A stretch of DNA of 64,000 nt from DASYXW01 sp035934405 (GCA_035934405.1 DASYXW010000044.1:1-64000); one strand, 5' to 3'; positions 26,482 to 35,208 are shown, counted from the stretch's first letter. Notes: generated by a model from the sequence alone, not told the origin. Translations and numbers: made by a program.

Positions 26482-28080
26482 TCAGTTCCAGGTTTTGAGC
26501 CGCGGCCAAGCCTCCGCAAGCGGCTCCTTAAAGTCGTGGCAGACGAGGATCGTATAGTGTTCCCATCCCATCCCGAAGTAAGGAGCGTTTACCGGCCCCT
26601 CCTGCACGCTGCCGCACCAGCTCCGGGCATCTTCGAGCGTCCACTCCAGCATGATGATGCTTTGGCCGGTATACTGCCGGGGTCCCCAGTAATAGTAATT
26701 CTGGTGAGCACTGATGGCCTTGGGCAATCCATAGCGAGGGCCGAAGAAGTCGATGGCCCCGGCTCCGCCGTAGTTGCCTGCGAGAATGGCCGTCCGGGAG
26801 CGCTCATCGGGAGGGAGCGAGTCATAAAGCCGCGCGACGGTCTCGACCATCTCCGGCCATCCGAACTCGTCGGCAAAGTGCTGAGGCAGCAGCCCACTCA
26901 TACCGGTTTCGGTCTGAGGCAGCTTGATGCCCAGGGCCTGAATGTACGGCACGATCTCCTGTGGCGGAAGAATCGGGAGAACCAGGGGCGCCGAGACGAG
27001 CCCGAAAGCGAATACGATGGCGGGCACGGCGACGCGCAACCCGCGGAGTCGAGGATGCGATTCCGGCAGCTTCTCCCAAAATACTCCGCCTGCGGCATAA
27101 AGCATGGGGTAGATGGGCGCCAGGTAGTAATCTTTCGCTCGAAGCACGATCATCATCGCCAGGAATGCGACATAAGCCCACCCCAGGGCTCGGAAGCGCT
27201 TCCCTCGCCGGTCGCCCAACAAGAATCCCAGTCCGGCAATCCACACGATGACGCTCGCCGGATTCAGCATCATGATCTGCTGGCCGATGAATGGCAGTGG
27301 CCCGAGCTCGACGTTCTTGTGGGTGGCCCTGACGTTGCGCAAATCCTCCAGTGTGGGGAAGTGGTGCTGGTACTGCCACACGAGATTCGGCACGGCCAAG
27401 ACCAGCACGATCAAAGCGGCAATCCAGAACCATTTCGTGGCCAGCAGCCGCCGATCCGAAGTCAACAACAGCCCCACGACCAGCGCGCCCAGGAAAAAAG
27501 CCGTCGAATGCTTGTTCTCGAGGCCAAGGCCAAGAAGCACACCGCACCAGAGCAGCAGCCTGGGTTGTTGCCGGTTCAGGGCACGCAGCAGGAAATAGAT
27601 GCAGCCCATCCAAAACAGCGGCTCGAGCGGATTCATGGACAGGCGAGTGGCGTTACCCAGGATGACCGGAGCCACAAGCACGGAGACGCACGCTACGAGC
27701 GTGGCCGCACGCCGGCCACCCAGTTCTCGCGTGATGAATCCTGTCAACAGGACTTCAGCCCCGAAGGCGAGCGCCGGCAGCAAACGAAGAGCGTGGAGAG
27801 AGTCGCCGAAAACGAAGCGGCTGGCGTGGGTTAACCAGGCGATCAGAGGAGCAAAATCGACGTAGCCAAGAGCCAGATGGTCGCTTGCCGCCAGATAATA
27901 GAGCTCGTCGCGGAAATAGCCATAGCGTCCATTGGTCAGCATTTGAACCAGAACGGCGATTCCGGCGAGCGCCCAAGCGATCCGCATCTCGCCGCCGGCA
28001 AGACGCTTCTGACTATCGACACTGCCTCCCGTCATCGCGGTCGCCATAGGTCGAAGATTATCGCACAGGCGTGTAGCCAT
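26482..28080 (-). CDS. Glycosyltransferase family 39 (ArnT/PMT-like) membrane protein
   Basis: A polytopic membrane protein of up to 532 residues with about ten hydrophobic segments. The N-terminal loop has GYFRDELYYLAASDHLALGYVDFAPLIAWL-type sequence with the acidic Asp-Glu pair of GT-C/GT39 enzymes that use polyprenyl-phosphate sugars. The C-terminal third is soluble and likely periplasmic, with GNYGGAGAIDFFG. It probably transfers a sugar from a lipid carrier to a glycan or lipid outside the membrane; the acceptor is unknown. Starts at 28080, 28047 and 27987 are all possible; I give the longest. Confidence 0.85.
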   Translation of the reverse strand: MATRLCDNLRPMATAMTGGSVDSQKRLAGGEMRIAWALAGIAVLVQMLTNGRYGYFRDELYYLAASDHLALGYVDFAPLIAWLTHASRFVFGDSLHALRLLPALAFGAEVLLTGFITRELGGRRAATLVACVSVLVAPVILGNATRLSMNPLEPLFWMGCIYFLLRALNRQQPRLLLWCGVLLGLGLENKHSTAFFLGALVVGLLLTSDRRLLATKWFWIAALIVLVLAVPNLVWQYQHHFPTLEDLRNVRATHKNVELGPLPFIGQQIMMLNPASVIVWIAGLGFLLGDRRGKRFRALGWAYVAFLAMMIVLRAKDYYLAPIYPMLYAAGGVFWEKLPESHPRLRGLRVAVPAIVFAFGLVSAPLVLPILPPQEIVPYIQALGIKLPQTETGMSGLLPQHFADEFGWPEMVETVARLYDSLPPDERSRTAILAGNYGGAGAIDFFGPRYGLPKAISAHQNYYYWGPRQYTGQSIIMLEWTLEDARSWCGSVQEGPVNAPYFGMGWEHYTILVCHDFKEPLAEAWPRLKTWN

Positions 28081-28138
28081 ACAGACTGCAAAGGATTGCG
28101 GACGCCGGGCAAGGGCGGCTATGGAGGGAAAGTTACCT

Positions 28139-28651
28139 CTATTCGGCGCCGGTGCGCCACTCCGGCGGCGCCACCGTCACTTCGACCGGAGTCCACGGCT
28201 TCGCCGGATGGATTCGTTTCATTTCGAGCACCAGCCGCACGTCGCTTGATTTCGATGTCGCCGCTTTGAGTTTTCGGAAGGCGGTGGAGGCGCGCAGCAG
28301 GAAACCAGCGGGACGGTCGGGAGGATAGAGGCTGACATTGCCGATCAGAATCTTCGCCGGCGCGGCGCGGCGCTTTTCTCCGGAGCCGGGGTGGTACGAT
28401 AGATAGACGAAGATTTGAAACGCTGTCTTCGCCGGATTGATCACCTGCGTCATCGTCAGCGCCAGCACGGCGGGAGGCGCCGCGAGTATCTCCGGCGGGA
28501 TCAGGAAAGACCCCTCGGGATGGTCGTTACTCAGTGTGACCCGGGTCTCCGTCCCCGGCCGCTGCGCTCCGCCGGCCGGGCTCTGCCCTCCGGCGCGTAG
28601 GCCGCCAAAGAGCAGAGCCCAGATCAACAACCCATGAACCGCCGGCGTCAT
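28139..28651 (-). CDS. Small secreted protein paired with tyrosinase
   Basis: A 170-residue product with a signal peptide (MTPAVHGLLIWALLFGGLRAGGQS) and a beta-rich body I do not recognise by name. Its C-terminal line RLVLEMKRIHPAKPWTPVEVTV resembles in style the last strand of bacterial tyrosinase C-terminal domains. The gene lies 63 bp downstream of tyrosinase on the same strand. A partner such as a copper carrier or cap protein is possible but is only inference from position. The start at 28651 is chosen for the signal peptide; an in-frame start at 28705 would overlap no gene but lacks support. Confidence 0.6.
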   Translation of the reverse strand: MTPAVHGLLIWALLFGGLRAGGQSPAGGAQRPGTETRVTLSNDHPEGSFLIPPEILAAPPAVLALTMTQVINPAKTAFQIFVYLSYHPGSGEKRRAAPAKILIGNVSLYPPDRPAGFLLRASTAFRKLKAATSKSSDVRLVLEMKRIHPAKPWTPVEVTVAPPEWRTGAE

Positions 28652-28714
28652 GCCTCGCGCTCCTCGACTGATTCGATGCTCGACGGAGGCCAAGCGGGTG
28701 CCCATCGCCGCCGG

Positions 28715-30202
28715 TCAGAACCGGGCTACCGCCAGCTCCAGCCGTCCGAGCGTGAGCTGCTCGCCGGCCGCCTCGCGCCGCGCGTAAGGCACCGGCACCA
28801 GGCTCACCTGCGTCTCGGACGCGGTGAGCGACCCGGCCTGATTCAGCTTCTGCAGCGTGGGCGTCACGTCAACCAGAAACCCGGTCAGCGGCGCGCCCGA
28901 CATTCCGGGCCCGGCATGGCCCTTCATGCCCGATTCGTCGAAGAAGAACGCGAAGCTGCCGGCGAAGTGCGGATCGTCAATCGAAGTGTCTCCTGAAGCG
29001 TCGGGCTTGTTCAGAAAAACGCGGACATAGAAGTCGCGTTTGGGCGGCATCTGGGCGTCCCCCACGGTCAGCACAAGGCGGGTGTGCGGACCGCCTTGCA
29101 GGCCGTTCGCGAGCGCCGCCGGGTCCACCTTGATGGCGGTGGTCGAGGGCTTCCCCACCTCCGCCGTCACCGATTGCCGCAACTCGAAGCGCGGCCCGAA
29201 CTCCAGCTTGGAAGGCGCGCCGGCGCGCAGGAAGGCTTCGAGCTGTTTTCCCTGCAGTTTTTGCTGTCCCGTGAGTCCGTTGGTCAGCGTGCAAGGTTCG
29301 AACTGATATGTCAAAAGGGGGTAGAGGACGGTGACCGCGGCGTTCACGCTCACCGGGTTGCCGTTTTCGTCCACGAAGTCGGTGATGGCGAAGTTGGTCC
29401 AGGCCGGGTCGTTGGTGTTGGCATTGTTCAGGTCGATGTTCCAGTGGGCCCACATGCAGTCGCACATGTTGTGGTGCATGTAGAAAACTGGATCGAGCGG
29501 CGAAGAGAACGAACCCATGTCGCCGCCGACGAAACCGTGGATGCCGTTGTGAGGAGTCGCCTCCAACCCCGATGTTGCATCGGGTCCCGCGTGAAGGTCG
29601 GAAGTCGGGGGTGGCCCACTCGCAAACAGGTTGAAGCTGGTCTCGTTCAGGATGTTCTGAAGCACGGCGGTGCCGATAATCGAGGGGTCGGCCTGGTCCG
29701 TCTGAGTGATGGCGCGACCCGTCTGGTTGGGATCGCCGGGTTGGGGGTCATAGAGTGAGCTCGAAGTGTCCCAGAACGGGTCGGGAACGGCAGGATGAGT
29801 GTTCCAATTCCAGTACGGCAACGCAAAGTTGTTGTCCCCGGTCAGCTTGCGGCAGATACGCTCGAAGTAGACCAGGTAGACGCGGTGCCAGGGCAGCCAA
29901 AGCCAGTTGCGGTGAATGCATTTATTGAGGTGGATGTTTTTCTGGCCCACCCAGCTTCGCGGGTCGCTCGAAGGCAGCGCCTTCATGGCCGTTACCGCAT
30001 TCTTGTACGTGGTAATGACAGGGTCCGAGGGATTCGCATCCCAAAGCTCCTGGATGTTTTTTCGTGTCGGACGGTTGGCGATCTGTTGTTCGCAGGATTC
30101 ACAACCTCCCGCCCACAGGGCGAGACTGGCGGCGCTGAATGCGCCCACCTGCTGCAGAAAGTCACGACGTGAAAATAGACTCAGGTCTGGAATGTCTGGC
30201 AT
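28715..30202 (-). CDS. Secreted tyrosinase (type 3 copper monooxygenase)
   Basis: A 495-residue polyphenol oxidase with an N-terminal SRRDFLQQVGAF twin-arginine signal ending in a Cys (AGGC), suggesting Tat export, possibly as a lipoprotein. CuA ligands are likely H91, H97 and H106 (IHRNWLWLPWHR). C95 may form the Cys-His thioether found in polyphenol oxidases. CuB ligands are likely H218, H222 (HNGIHGFVGG) and H243/H244 (DPVFYMHHN). A C-terminal domain of about 130 residues (PPKRDFYVRVFLN) follows, as in plant-type polyphenol oxidases. It should oxidise phenols to quinones, which fits a soil bacterium. The ATG at 30202 has AGGAGG seven bases upstream. Confidence 0.92.
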   Translation of the reverse strand: MPDIPDLSLFSRRDFLQQVGAFSAASLALWAGGCESCEQQIANRPTRKNIQELWDANPSDPVITTYKNAVTAMKALPSSDPRSWVGQKNIHLNKCIHRNWLWLPWHRVYLVYFERICRKLTGDNNFALPYWNWNTHPAVPDPFWDTSSSLYDPQPGDPNQTGRAITQTDQADPSIIGTAVLQNILNETSFNLFASGPPPTSDLHAGPDATSGLEATPHNGIHGFVGGDMGSFSSPLDPVFYMHHNMCDCMWAHWNIDLNNANTNDPAWTNFAITDFVDENGNPVSVNAAVTVLYPLLTYQFEPCTLTNGLTGQQKLQGKQLEAFLRAGAPSKLEFGPRFELRQSVTAEVGKPSTTAIKVDPAALANGLQGGPHTRLVLTVGDAQMPPKRDFYVRVFLNKPDASGDTSIDDPHFAGSFAFFFDESGMKGHAGPGMSGAPLTGFLVDVTPTLQKLNQAGSLTASETQVSLVPVPYARREAAGEQLTLGRLELAVARF

Positions 30203-30540
30203 GTCTGGCCTCCTGTTCCTGCTGAAGTAGGGACGGGTCGCATGCGGTCGAGAGTTCGGCAGTCCGGTTCTCATGGCCTCCTCGCGCGACAGAGGTGACC
30301 CGACCAAGTCGGTGCGGACTTTGCGCCCTTGCTCCGGTGCTGTCAAGTCACAAACTAGCCAACCTGATACACGGTAAGGTATCTGAGCGTTATAAGCAGC
30401 ATGAATAATAGTTCCCTTCGGTAATTTGCCAGCCACAGTAGGATTCGATTGACGCGGTCGGCCAGCAGCAGTATCTTCGATGCGCGTCCACGATCGCAAC
30501 CGGAAGCCCCAAGGCGACGGGGGTGCGGCAAGGAGATGAC
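30203..30540. other. Divergent regulatory region of tyrosinase and GloVer protein
   Basis: This intergenic stretch separates the minus-strand tyrosinase from the plus-strand GloVer gene. It holds the AGGAGG site of tyrosinase, a minus-strand TTGACA (complement of TGTCAA near 30341-30346) without a good -10, and the plus-strand promoter at 30449-30477. No gene is seen. Confidence 0.5.
30449..30477 (+). promoter_or_regulatory. Promoter of the GloVer-repeat gene
   Basis: TTGACG at 30449-30454 and TATCTT at 30472-30477 are 17 bases apart and lie about 63 bases before the ATG at 30541. Confidence 0.5.
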
Positions 30541-32019
30541 ATGGGCAAACTTAATTGCGTGAAGAGAACCTTCGGTCTCTTTCTGCTATGCGCAATGACG
30601 GCGATCGCCTTGCCGGCGCAGACTTTCACTACACTGCACACCTTCGACAAGACGGACGGCTCCGAGCCCTTCGGGGGACTGATCCAGGCCCCCGATGGGG
30701 CTTTGTACGGGACAACGTTCCGCGGTGGGGCCAACCTCGTCTATGGTGCTGGCACGGCCTTCAAAATCACGTCAAATGGTACGCTGACTACCCTTTACAG
30801 CTTTTGCTCGCAGAGCGGTTGCACGGATGGCAATGGTCCCCAAGCCGCGCTCGTCCAGACCACCAGCAGAGCCTTCTACGGGACAACGTTCGAGGGCGGG
30901 GCCAACGGTGTCGGGACGGTCTTCAAAATCACCCCAGGCGGCACGCTGACGGCACTTTACAGTTTTTGCTCCCAAAGCGGTTGCCCTGACGGCTCCGGGC
31001 CCGTCGGGACGCTGGTTCAGGCCGTCAATGGGAACTTGTACGGGACAACTTCCGGCGGCGGCGACGAAAGCTGTAATCCCCCCTCCGGCTGTGGTACGGT
31101 CTTCAAAATCACCCCAGCCGGCACGCTGACGACCCTGCACTGCTTCGACATGACGGACGGCTCCCAGCCTGTCGGGGAGCTGATCCAAGCCGCCGATGGG
31201 AACCTCTACGGGACGACGCTGGTTGGCGGGGCCAACGGCCAGGGCGGGACGGTCTTCAAAATCACCCCAAGTGGCACGCTGATGACACTTTACAGCTTTT
31301 GCTCCCAAAGCCTTTGCGCCGACGGCCTAGGCCCCGAAGCGGGGTTGATCCAGGCCACTGATGGTAACTTCTACGGGACAACACAGCAGGGCGGGGCGAA
31401 CAACTGCTCTGGTGTTACTGGCTGTGGGACGGTCTTCAAGATCACCCCCAGTGGCACGCTGACGACGCTTTACAGCTTTTGCTCCCAAAGCGGCTGCACC
31501 GACGGCCAAGCCCCGGCCGCGGCGCTGGCCCAGGCCACCGATGGGAACCTTTACGGGACAACGAACGGGGGCGGGACCAACGCTCATGGGACGATCTTCG
31601 AAATCACCCCCAGTGGCACGCTGACGACGCTTTACAGCTTTTGCTCCCTAAGCGGTTGTACGGATGGCGAAGAGCCCAATGCGCCACTGGTCGAGGACAC
31701 CAATGGGAATTTCTACGGGACAACGCTGTTTGGCGGGGCCAACAACTTGGGCACGGTCTTCAGCCTTTCTGTGGGTCTCGGCCCGTTTGTGGAAACACAG
31801 CCTACCTCCGGCAAGGTGGGAAGGACCGTGAAGATTCTGGGGACTAATCTGACCGGCGCCACCAGCGTCAGCTTTAACGGCACTGCGGCGACGTTCACCG
31901 TGGTCACGAGATCCTTAATCACGACCGCCGTACCCGCCGGCGCGACCATCGGCAAAGTCCAGGTGGTAACACCCAGCGGCACGCTTTCGAGCAACGTACC
32001 CTTCCGCGTGCTGCCGTAG
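30541..32019 (+). CDS. Secreted GloVer-repeat protein with C-terminal IPT/TIG domain
   Basis: The 492-residue product has a signal peptide (FGLFLLCAMTAIALPAQ) and then about eight tandem repeats of roughly 45-50 residues. Each reads like GNLYGTTxxGGAN, then GTVFKITPSGTLTTLYSF and CSQSGCTDG. This is the Gloeobacter-Verrucomicrobia (GloVer/TIGR03803) repeat, which likely folds as a propeller. The last 85 residues (VETQPTSGKVGRTVKILGTNLTG and onward) form an IPT/TIG immunoglobulin-like domain. An extracellular or surface binding role is likely; ligand unknown. AAGGAGA lies six bases upstream of the ATG. The repeated DNA makes local duplication or loss of units easy. Confidence 0.88.
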   Translation: MGKLNCVKRTFGLFLLCAMTAIALPAQTFTTLHTFDKTDGSEPFGGLIQAPDGALYGTTFRGGANLVYGAGTAFKITSNGTLTTLYSFCSQSGCTDGNGPQAALVQTTSRAFYGTTFEGGANGVGTVFKITPGGTLTALYSFCSQSGCPDGSGPVGTLVQAVNGNLYGTTSGGGDESCNPPSGCGTVFKITPAGTLTTLHCFDMTDGSQPVGELIQAADGNLYGTTLVGGANGQGGTVFKITPSGTLMTLYSFCSQSLCADGLGPEAGLIQATDGNFYGTTQQGGANNCSGVTGCGTVFKITPSGTLTTLYSFCSQSGCTDGQAPAAALAQATDGNLYGTTNGGGTNAHGTIFEITPSGTLTTLYSFCSLSGCTDGEEPNAPLVEDTNGNFYGTTLFGGANNLGTVFSLSVGLGPFVETQPTSGKVGRTVKILGTNLTGATSVSFNGTAATFTVVTRSLITTAVPAGATIGKVQVVTPSGTLSSNVPFRVLP

Positions 32020-32025
32020 GGCCTT

Positions 32026-32162
32026 GGAGTGCGGTAGCTTGCTACCGCTTTCCCTCAGGCCAGCCCCGATGTATCGGGGCTGGCTTGCTGGCCGTCAAGT
32101 CTACGCGCAAACCCCTGCGAGCAAGCCCGCAGGTACAAAGCGGCAGCAAGCTGCCGCACTCC
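32026..32162. repeat. Composite palindromic element between GloVer gene and lexA
   Basis: The ends are inverted: GGAGTGCGG (32026-32034) pairs with CCGCACTCC (32154-32162), and each end continues as its own hairpin (GCGGTAGC/GCTACCGC and GCGGCAGC/GCTGCCGC). The middle contains CCAGCCCC/GGGGCTGG around GATGTATC and GCGAGCAAGCCCGC. It begins seven bases after the GloVer stop codon. Confidence 0.65.
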
Positions 32163-32170
32163 CAACGCGC

Positions 32171-32199
32171 TTGCTTTTCGCTTTTCGTTCGCCTAGAAT
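32171..32199 (+). promoter_or_regulatory. Promoter of lexA
   Basis: TTGCTT at 32171-32176 and TAGAAT at 32194-32199 are exactly 17 bases apart, about 63 bases before the lexA ATG. CTTTTCG is repeated in the spacer, but I cannot identify a LexA operator because the acidobacterial SOS box is not known to me. Confidence 0.5.
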
Positions 32200-32261
32200 G
32201 ACGTGTGGCGGCCCATCACAGGTCGACAGCAGGGGTCGCCGGCGGAGGTCGAAATCCAATT

Positions 32262-33002
32262 ATGGCTCTCACTCGAAGACAGAAGCAGGTGCTGGATTTT
32301 CTCGAAGGCTTCATCAACCACCGCGGCTATTCGCCCAGCTTCGAAGAGATCGGCAGGTCGCTCAAGCTCTCGTCGCTCGCCACCGTGCACAAGCATGTCG
32401 AAAACCTGGAGCGGAAAGGATTCATCCGGCGCGGCTACAACCGCAGCCGCTCGATTGACGTGGTGGCGGTGCCGGGCGAAGTGCCCTTCGCGCAGACGGC
32501 GCGGCGGTCGCTCGACCGTTCCGGCGCCGTCTATCGCGGCGGTCGCAGCGCTTCCTCCGGAAGACCATCGCGCACCGCTGGCGTTCGGCCTGTCGCCGCT
32601 CTGGGTGGCGGCGCGCTCGATGCGCTCGAGTTCCCGCTGCTCGGACGCATCGCCGCCGGCCAGCCGGTGGAAGCCGTCGCCAATCCGGAGACGCTGTCGC
32701 TCGGCGACTTCGCTCGCGGCAAAAGCAACATCTTCGTGCTGCGCGTCAAGGGCGACTCCATGGTGGACGATCACATCTGCGACGGCGACTACATCCTGGT
32801 GGAAGGAACCGACACGGCGGAGAACGGCGAGATCGTGGTGGCGCTCATCGAGGGCACGGACGCGACGCTGAAGCGCTTCTTCCGCCAGCCGCAAGGCCGC
32901 GTGCGCTTGCAGCCCGCCAACGCTCAGATGGAGCCCATCGTGGTCGCGGCGAGCGACGTGAAGATTCAGGGCAAAGTGATTGGCGTGCTCAGGAAATACT
33001 GA
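32262..33002 (+). CDS. lexA: LexA repressor
   Basis: A 246-residue SOS repressor that autocleaves when RecA is activated. The winged-helix domain is at residues 1-65 (QKQVLDFLEGFINHRGYSPSFEEIG). The scissile bond is A132-G133 (GRIAAGQPV). The catalytic dyad is S166 (GDSMVDDHICDGD) and K204 (ATLKRFF), spaced as in other LexA proteins. The linker between the DNA-binding and protease domains is long and Arg/Ser-rich (about 75-120), making the protein about 40 residues longer than E. coli LexA. The ATG at 32262 matches the family start; GGAGG is 13 bases upstream, farther than usual. Confidence 0.95.
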   Translation: MALTRRQKQVLDFLEGFINHRGYSPSFEEIGRSLKLSSLATVHKHVENLERKGFIRRGYNRSRSIDVVAVPGEVPFAQTARRSLDRSGAVYRGGRSASSGRPSRTAGVRPVAALGGGALDALEFPLLGRIAAGQPVEAVANPETLSLGDFARGKSNIFVLRVKGDSMVDDHICDGDYILVEGTDTAENGEIVVALIEGTDATLKRFFRQPQGRVRLQPANAQMEPIVVAASDVKIQGKVIGVLRKY

Positions 33003-33083
33003 TCCCACGGGCGAGCGAAACAGAAAGGGCTCCCGCACGGAAGCCCTGGAATGAAGCCGATGCGGCGCGTGACGTTCTTCGGG

Positions 33084-34310
33084 TTACTTGCCGGCGACGC
33101 CCAGACTCGTGCCGATGCCGGTAACGAAATCCCATCCCTTGCGCGCCGTAAACGATCCGGCCGTGCCGGTGAGGATGTCGCGAAAGTTGGCGGTTCCACG
33201 ATTGCTGTACATCGTGCTGAGTTCGATCTCGGAACTATGGTAGAAGTGCCCCGCCAGATTGACCACACCCGCCGTGGCCGGCGCGCTGAGGCTTGTTCCT
33301 CCGAAGGTCAGCCAGCCGCTTACGCCCTGGCAAGCGGTGCTGTCGTAAATGGCAACGCCGGAGTGAGGGTCGGCATCAAACGCCGCGTCCGGCGCGCCGC
33401 GATGCGAGCCGACGATGGTCACGATGACGTCCTGGAAAGCCGGCCTCGACTCGTAAGCGCTCGGGCCGCCGCCGCTGTCGCTCCACGCGGTCTCAGAGAG
33501 AAAGTGACCCGCCGCGTCGCGATGGATCGTGGTGCCGCCGACGGAAACTACGTCCGGCGACACGCCGGGATAGATGCGCTGGCCGCCCACGTCGCCGCTC
33601 GAGGCGAAATAGACAACGTCCGCCTGGTGAAAGTGGGTGTCAAAGGTCTGCTCGCCGGCAAACTCGCTGAAGCCCCAGCTCATGGAGACCTCACCGAAGC
33701 CGATCGAACGCGTGTTCACCGTCGTGCTCGCCAGATCCACGGCGCGGAACAGGTCCGTGCTGCTGTTCGATGCCGCTTCCACCAGCACGATCTTCGCCTC
33801 GGGCGCGAGCGCGTGGGCCCACTCGATGTCGAGCGAAATCTCCTGCGCCCAGCCGCAATCGACGGCCGGCCGCTTGCCGCTGGCATACATCTTGTGGAAG
33901 CACCCGTTCGCGGTGGTGCAGGCCGGCAGGCCGAAGGTTGCAGAAAAGGTGTCGAGATCGCTTTCCGCCGTCGGGTCGTCATAGGCGTCAACGATGGCAA
34001 TGGCGCCCGCGCCGCCGCTCGAAGGCATCTTGTAGGCGGAGCGAATCGTAGCCGGCGTTTCACCGTAAGGCTTGGTGCCGACAAACGTGTCGCGGGCGGC
34101 CGCGTCCATCTCGGGCGTCACCAGGATCATGTGGTTGGTGTGCGCGCGCAATCCTCGTCCGACATCCTCCGCGCGTTCCAGGCTCGAGGCCGGGATCAGC
34201 ACGTCGCCGCGACGCAGCATCGGCTGCTTGGGCAACTCATGGGCGGCAATGGCGCTCGAAGTCATCACGGTCCAGACGATGGAGAGTGCCTTCGACAATG
34301 GTTTTCTCAT
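33084..34310 (-). CDS. Secreted S53 (sedolisin-type) serine peptidase
   Basis: The 408-residue product has a signal peptide, a short N-terminal segment, and a sedolisin catalytic domain. The Ser-Glu-Asp set is complete: E157 and D161 (QEISLDIEW), D240 of the oxyanion hole (FASSGD) and S340 (GGTSLSAP). The usual large pro-domain of about 180 residues is missing; only about 70-80 residues lie between the signal peptide and the catalytic domain. Such enzymes work at acid pH, fitting many acidobacterial habitats. The ATG at 34310 has AAAGG about eight bases upstream. Confidence 0.87.
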   Translation of the reverse strand: MRKPLSKALSIVWTVMTSSAIAAHELPKQPMLRRGDVLIPASSLERAEDVGRGLRAHTNHMILVTPEMDAAARDTFVGTKPYGETPATIRSAYKMPSSGGAGAIAIVDAYDDPTAESDLDTFSATFGLPACTTANGCFHKMYASGKRPAVDCGWAQEISLDIEWAHALAPEAKIVLVEAASNSSTDLFRAVDLASTTVNTRSIGFGEVSMSWGFSEFAGEQTFDTHFHQADVVYFASSGDVGGQRIYPGVSPDVVSVGGTTIHRDAAGHFLSETAWSDSGGGPSAYESRPAFQDVIVTIVGSHRGAPDAAFDADPHSGVAIYDSTACQGVSGWLTFGGTSLSAPATAGVVNLAGHFYHSSEIELSTMYSNRGTANFRDILTGTAGSFTARKGWDFVTGIGTSLGVAGK

Positions 34311-34585
34311 GGTCAAACCTTTCCCCCTGGCCTTCCAGCGCGAGCTGCGCAACACCTCAAGCTGGCGGAGCTTAAGATGGCGCTCGACGCGCTGATTGCC
34401 GACTCACTATCTACTTCGACAAGTCGGCGCTTTCGGTTGAGGAGAAAATCGGCTGGATCGGGGCGGGGGCAGTACGAATGTTCAGCGGCGATGCGCTGTT
34501 TCGGGCACAAAGGGCACGGGGCGGCGATGGACACCGAGCGCCCTCCGATGCCCTAACGCGCGGCAGGTTGCGTGTGGGCTGCTCG

Positions 34586-35017
34586 TCAACGGCGCCGCGC
34601 CTTCTTTTTTGTTGCCGCTTTCTTTTTTTTCTTCGGAGTAGCTCTAGCCTTTTTCGCAGGCTTCCGCGCCTTGGAAAGCTTCTTCCGCGCAACCTTCTTG
34701 GTGGATTTCTTGGGTTTCTTGGGCGCCGCGATGGTCTTCCCGGGCTTTGTCTTACGGGCCTTGGGGGTTTTGCGCTGTGCTACCGGCCGACGCTCAACCG
34801 CCGCCGCGGGTTCGACCGGGGCAGCCTCGGAGGCCGCGGGCTCAGCCACTGCCGGGGTCTCCACGCCTTCTATTTCAACTTCTTCAGCTTCGAAGCCGCC
34901 TTCCCCTTCCAACTCGTCGCCTTCTTCCGCCGCCTCGTCCTCTTCCTCTCGATATCCGGCAGATGTTTCATCGTCAAAGGCGTCCAACTCATCGCCCGGC
35001 TCTCGATCAAAAGCCAT
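34586..35017 (-). CDS. Bipartite histone H1-like protein (acidic head, Lys-rich tail)
   Basis: The 143-residue product begins with about 60 residues rich in Glu and Asp (DELDAFDDETSAGYREEEDE). An Ala/Pro/Glu hinge follows, and the protein ends with about 65 residues that are mostly Lys, Ala, Pro and Arg (KKPKKSTKKVARKKL, KARATPKKKKKAATKKKARRR). The tail resembles eukaryotic H1 tails and bacterial H1-like nucleoid proteins such as AlgP or HctB, so nonspecific DNA binding is likely. The acidic head could autoinhibit or recruit partners; that is inference. GGGAGGAG lies five bases upstream of the ATG, and a promoter is at 35110-35138. Low complexity makes homology calls unsafe. Confidence 0.75.
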   Translation of the reverse strand: MAFDREPGDELDAFDDETSAGYREEEDEAAEEGDELEGEGGFEAEEVEIEGVETPAVAEPAASEAAPVEPAAAVERRPVAQRKTPKARKTKPGKTIAAPKKPKKSTKKVARKKLSKARKPAKKARATPKKKKKAATKKKARRR

Positions 35018-35109
35018 GGTTCTCCTCCCTGCGGGGGGTCTTCTCACTCCCCCAAGACTAGACCATCGCCGGCTCTCCAAGGCTCCGGTGCGATGCCAAA
35101 CCTCTCGGA

Positions 35110-35138
35110 GATTTATAACACCCCATCGCTCCTGTCAA
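35110..35138 (-). promoter_or_regulatory. Promoter of the H1-like gene
   Basis: Read on the minus strand, TTGACA (complement of 35133-35138) is followed after 17 bases by TAAATC (complement of 35110-35115), or after 15 by TATAAA. The start would lie about 90 bases before the ATG at 35017. Confidence 0.5.
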
Positions 35139-35208
35139 GCACAATGATGGACAGCGGGAGGGTGGGCGCCTCGCTTCGCTTCGCGGCATCGCTCCCGATG
35201 GCGTTTTG

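Noticed and set aside
30541..32019. GloVer repeats as a noncoding tandem repeat
   Set aside because: The repeats are in frame, encode the known protein repeat, and are framed by a signal peptide and an IPT domain.
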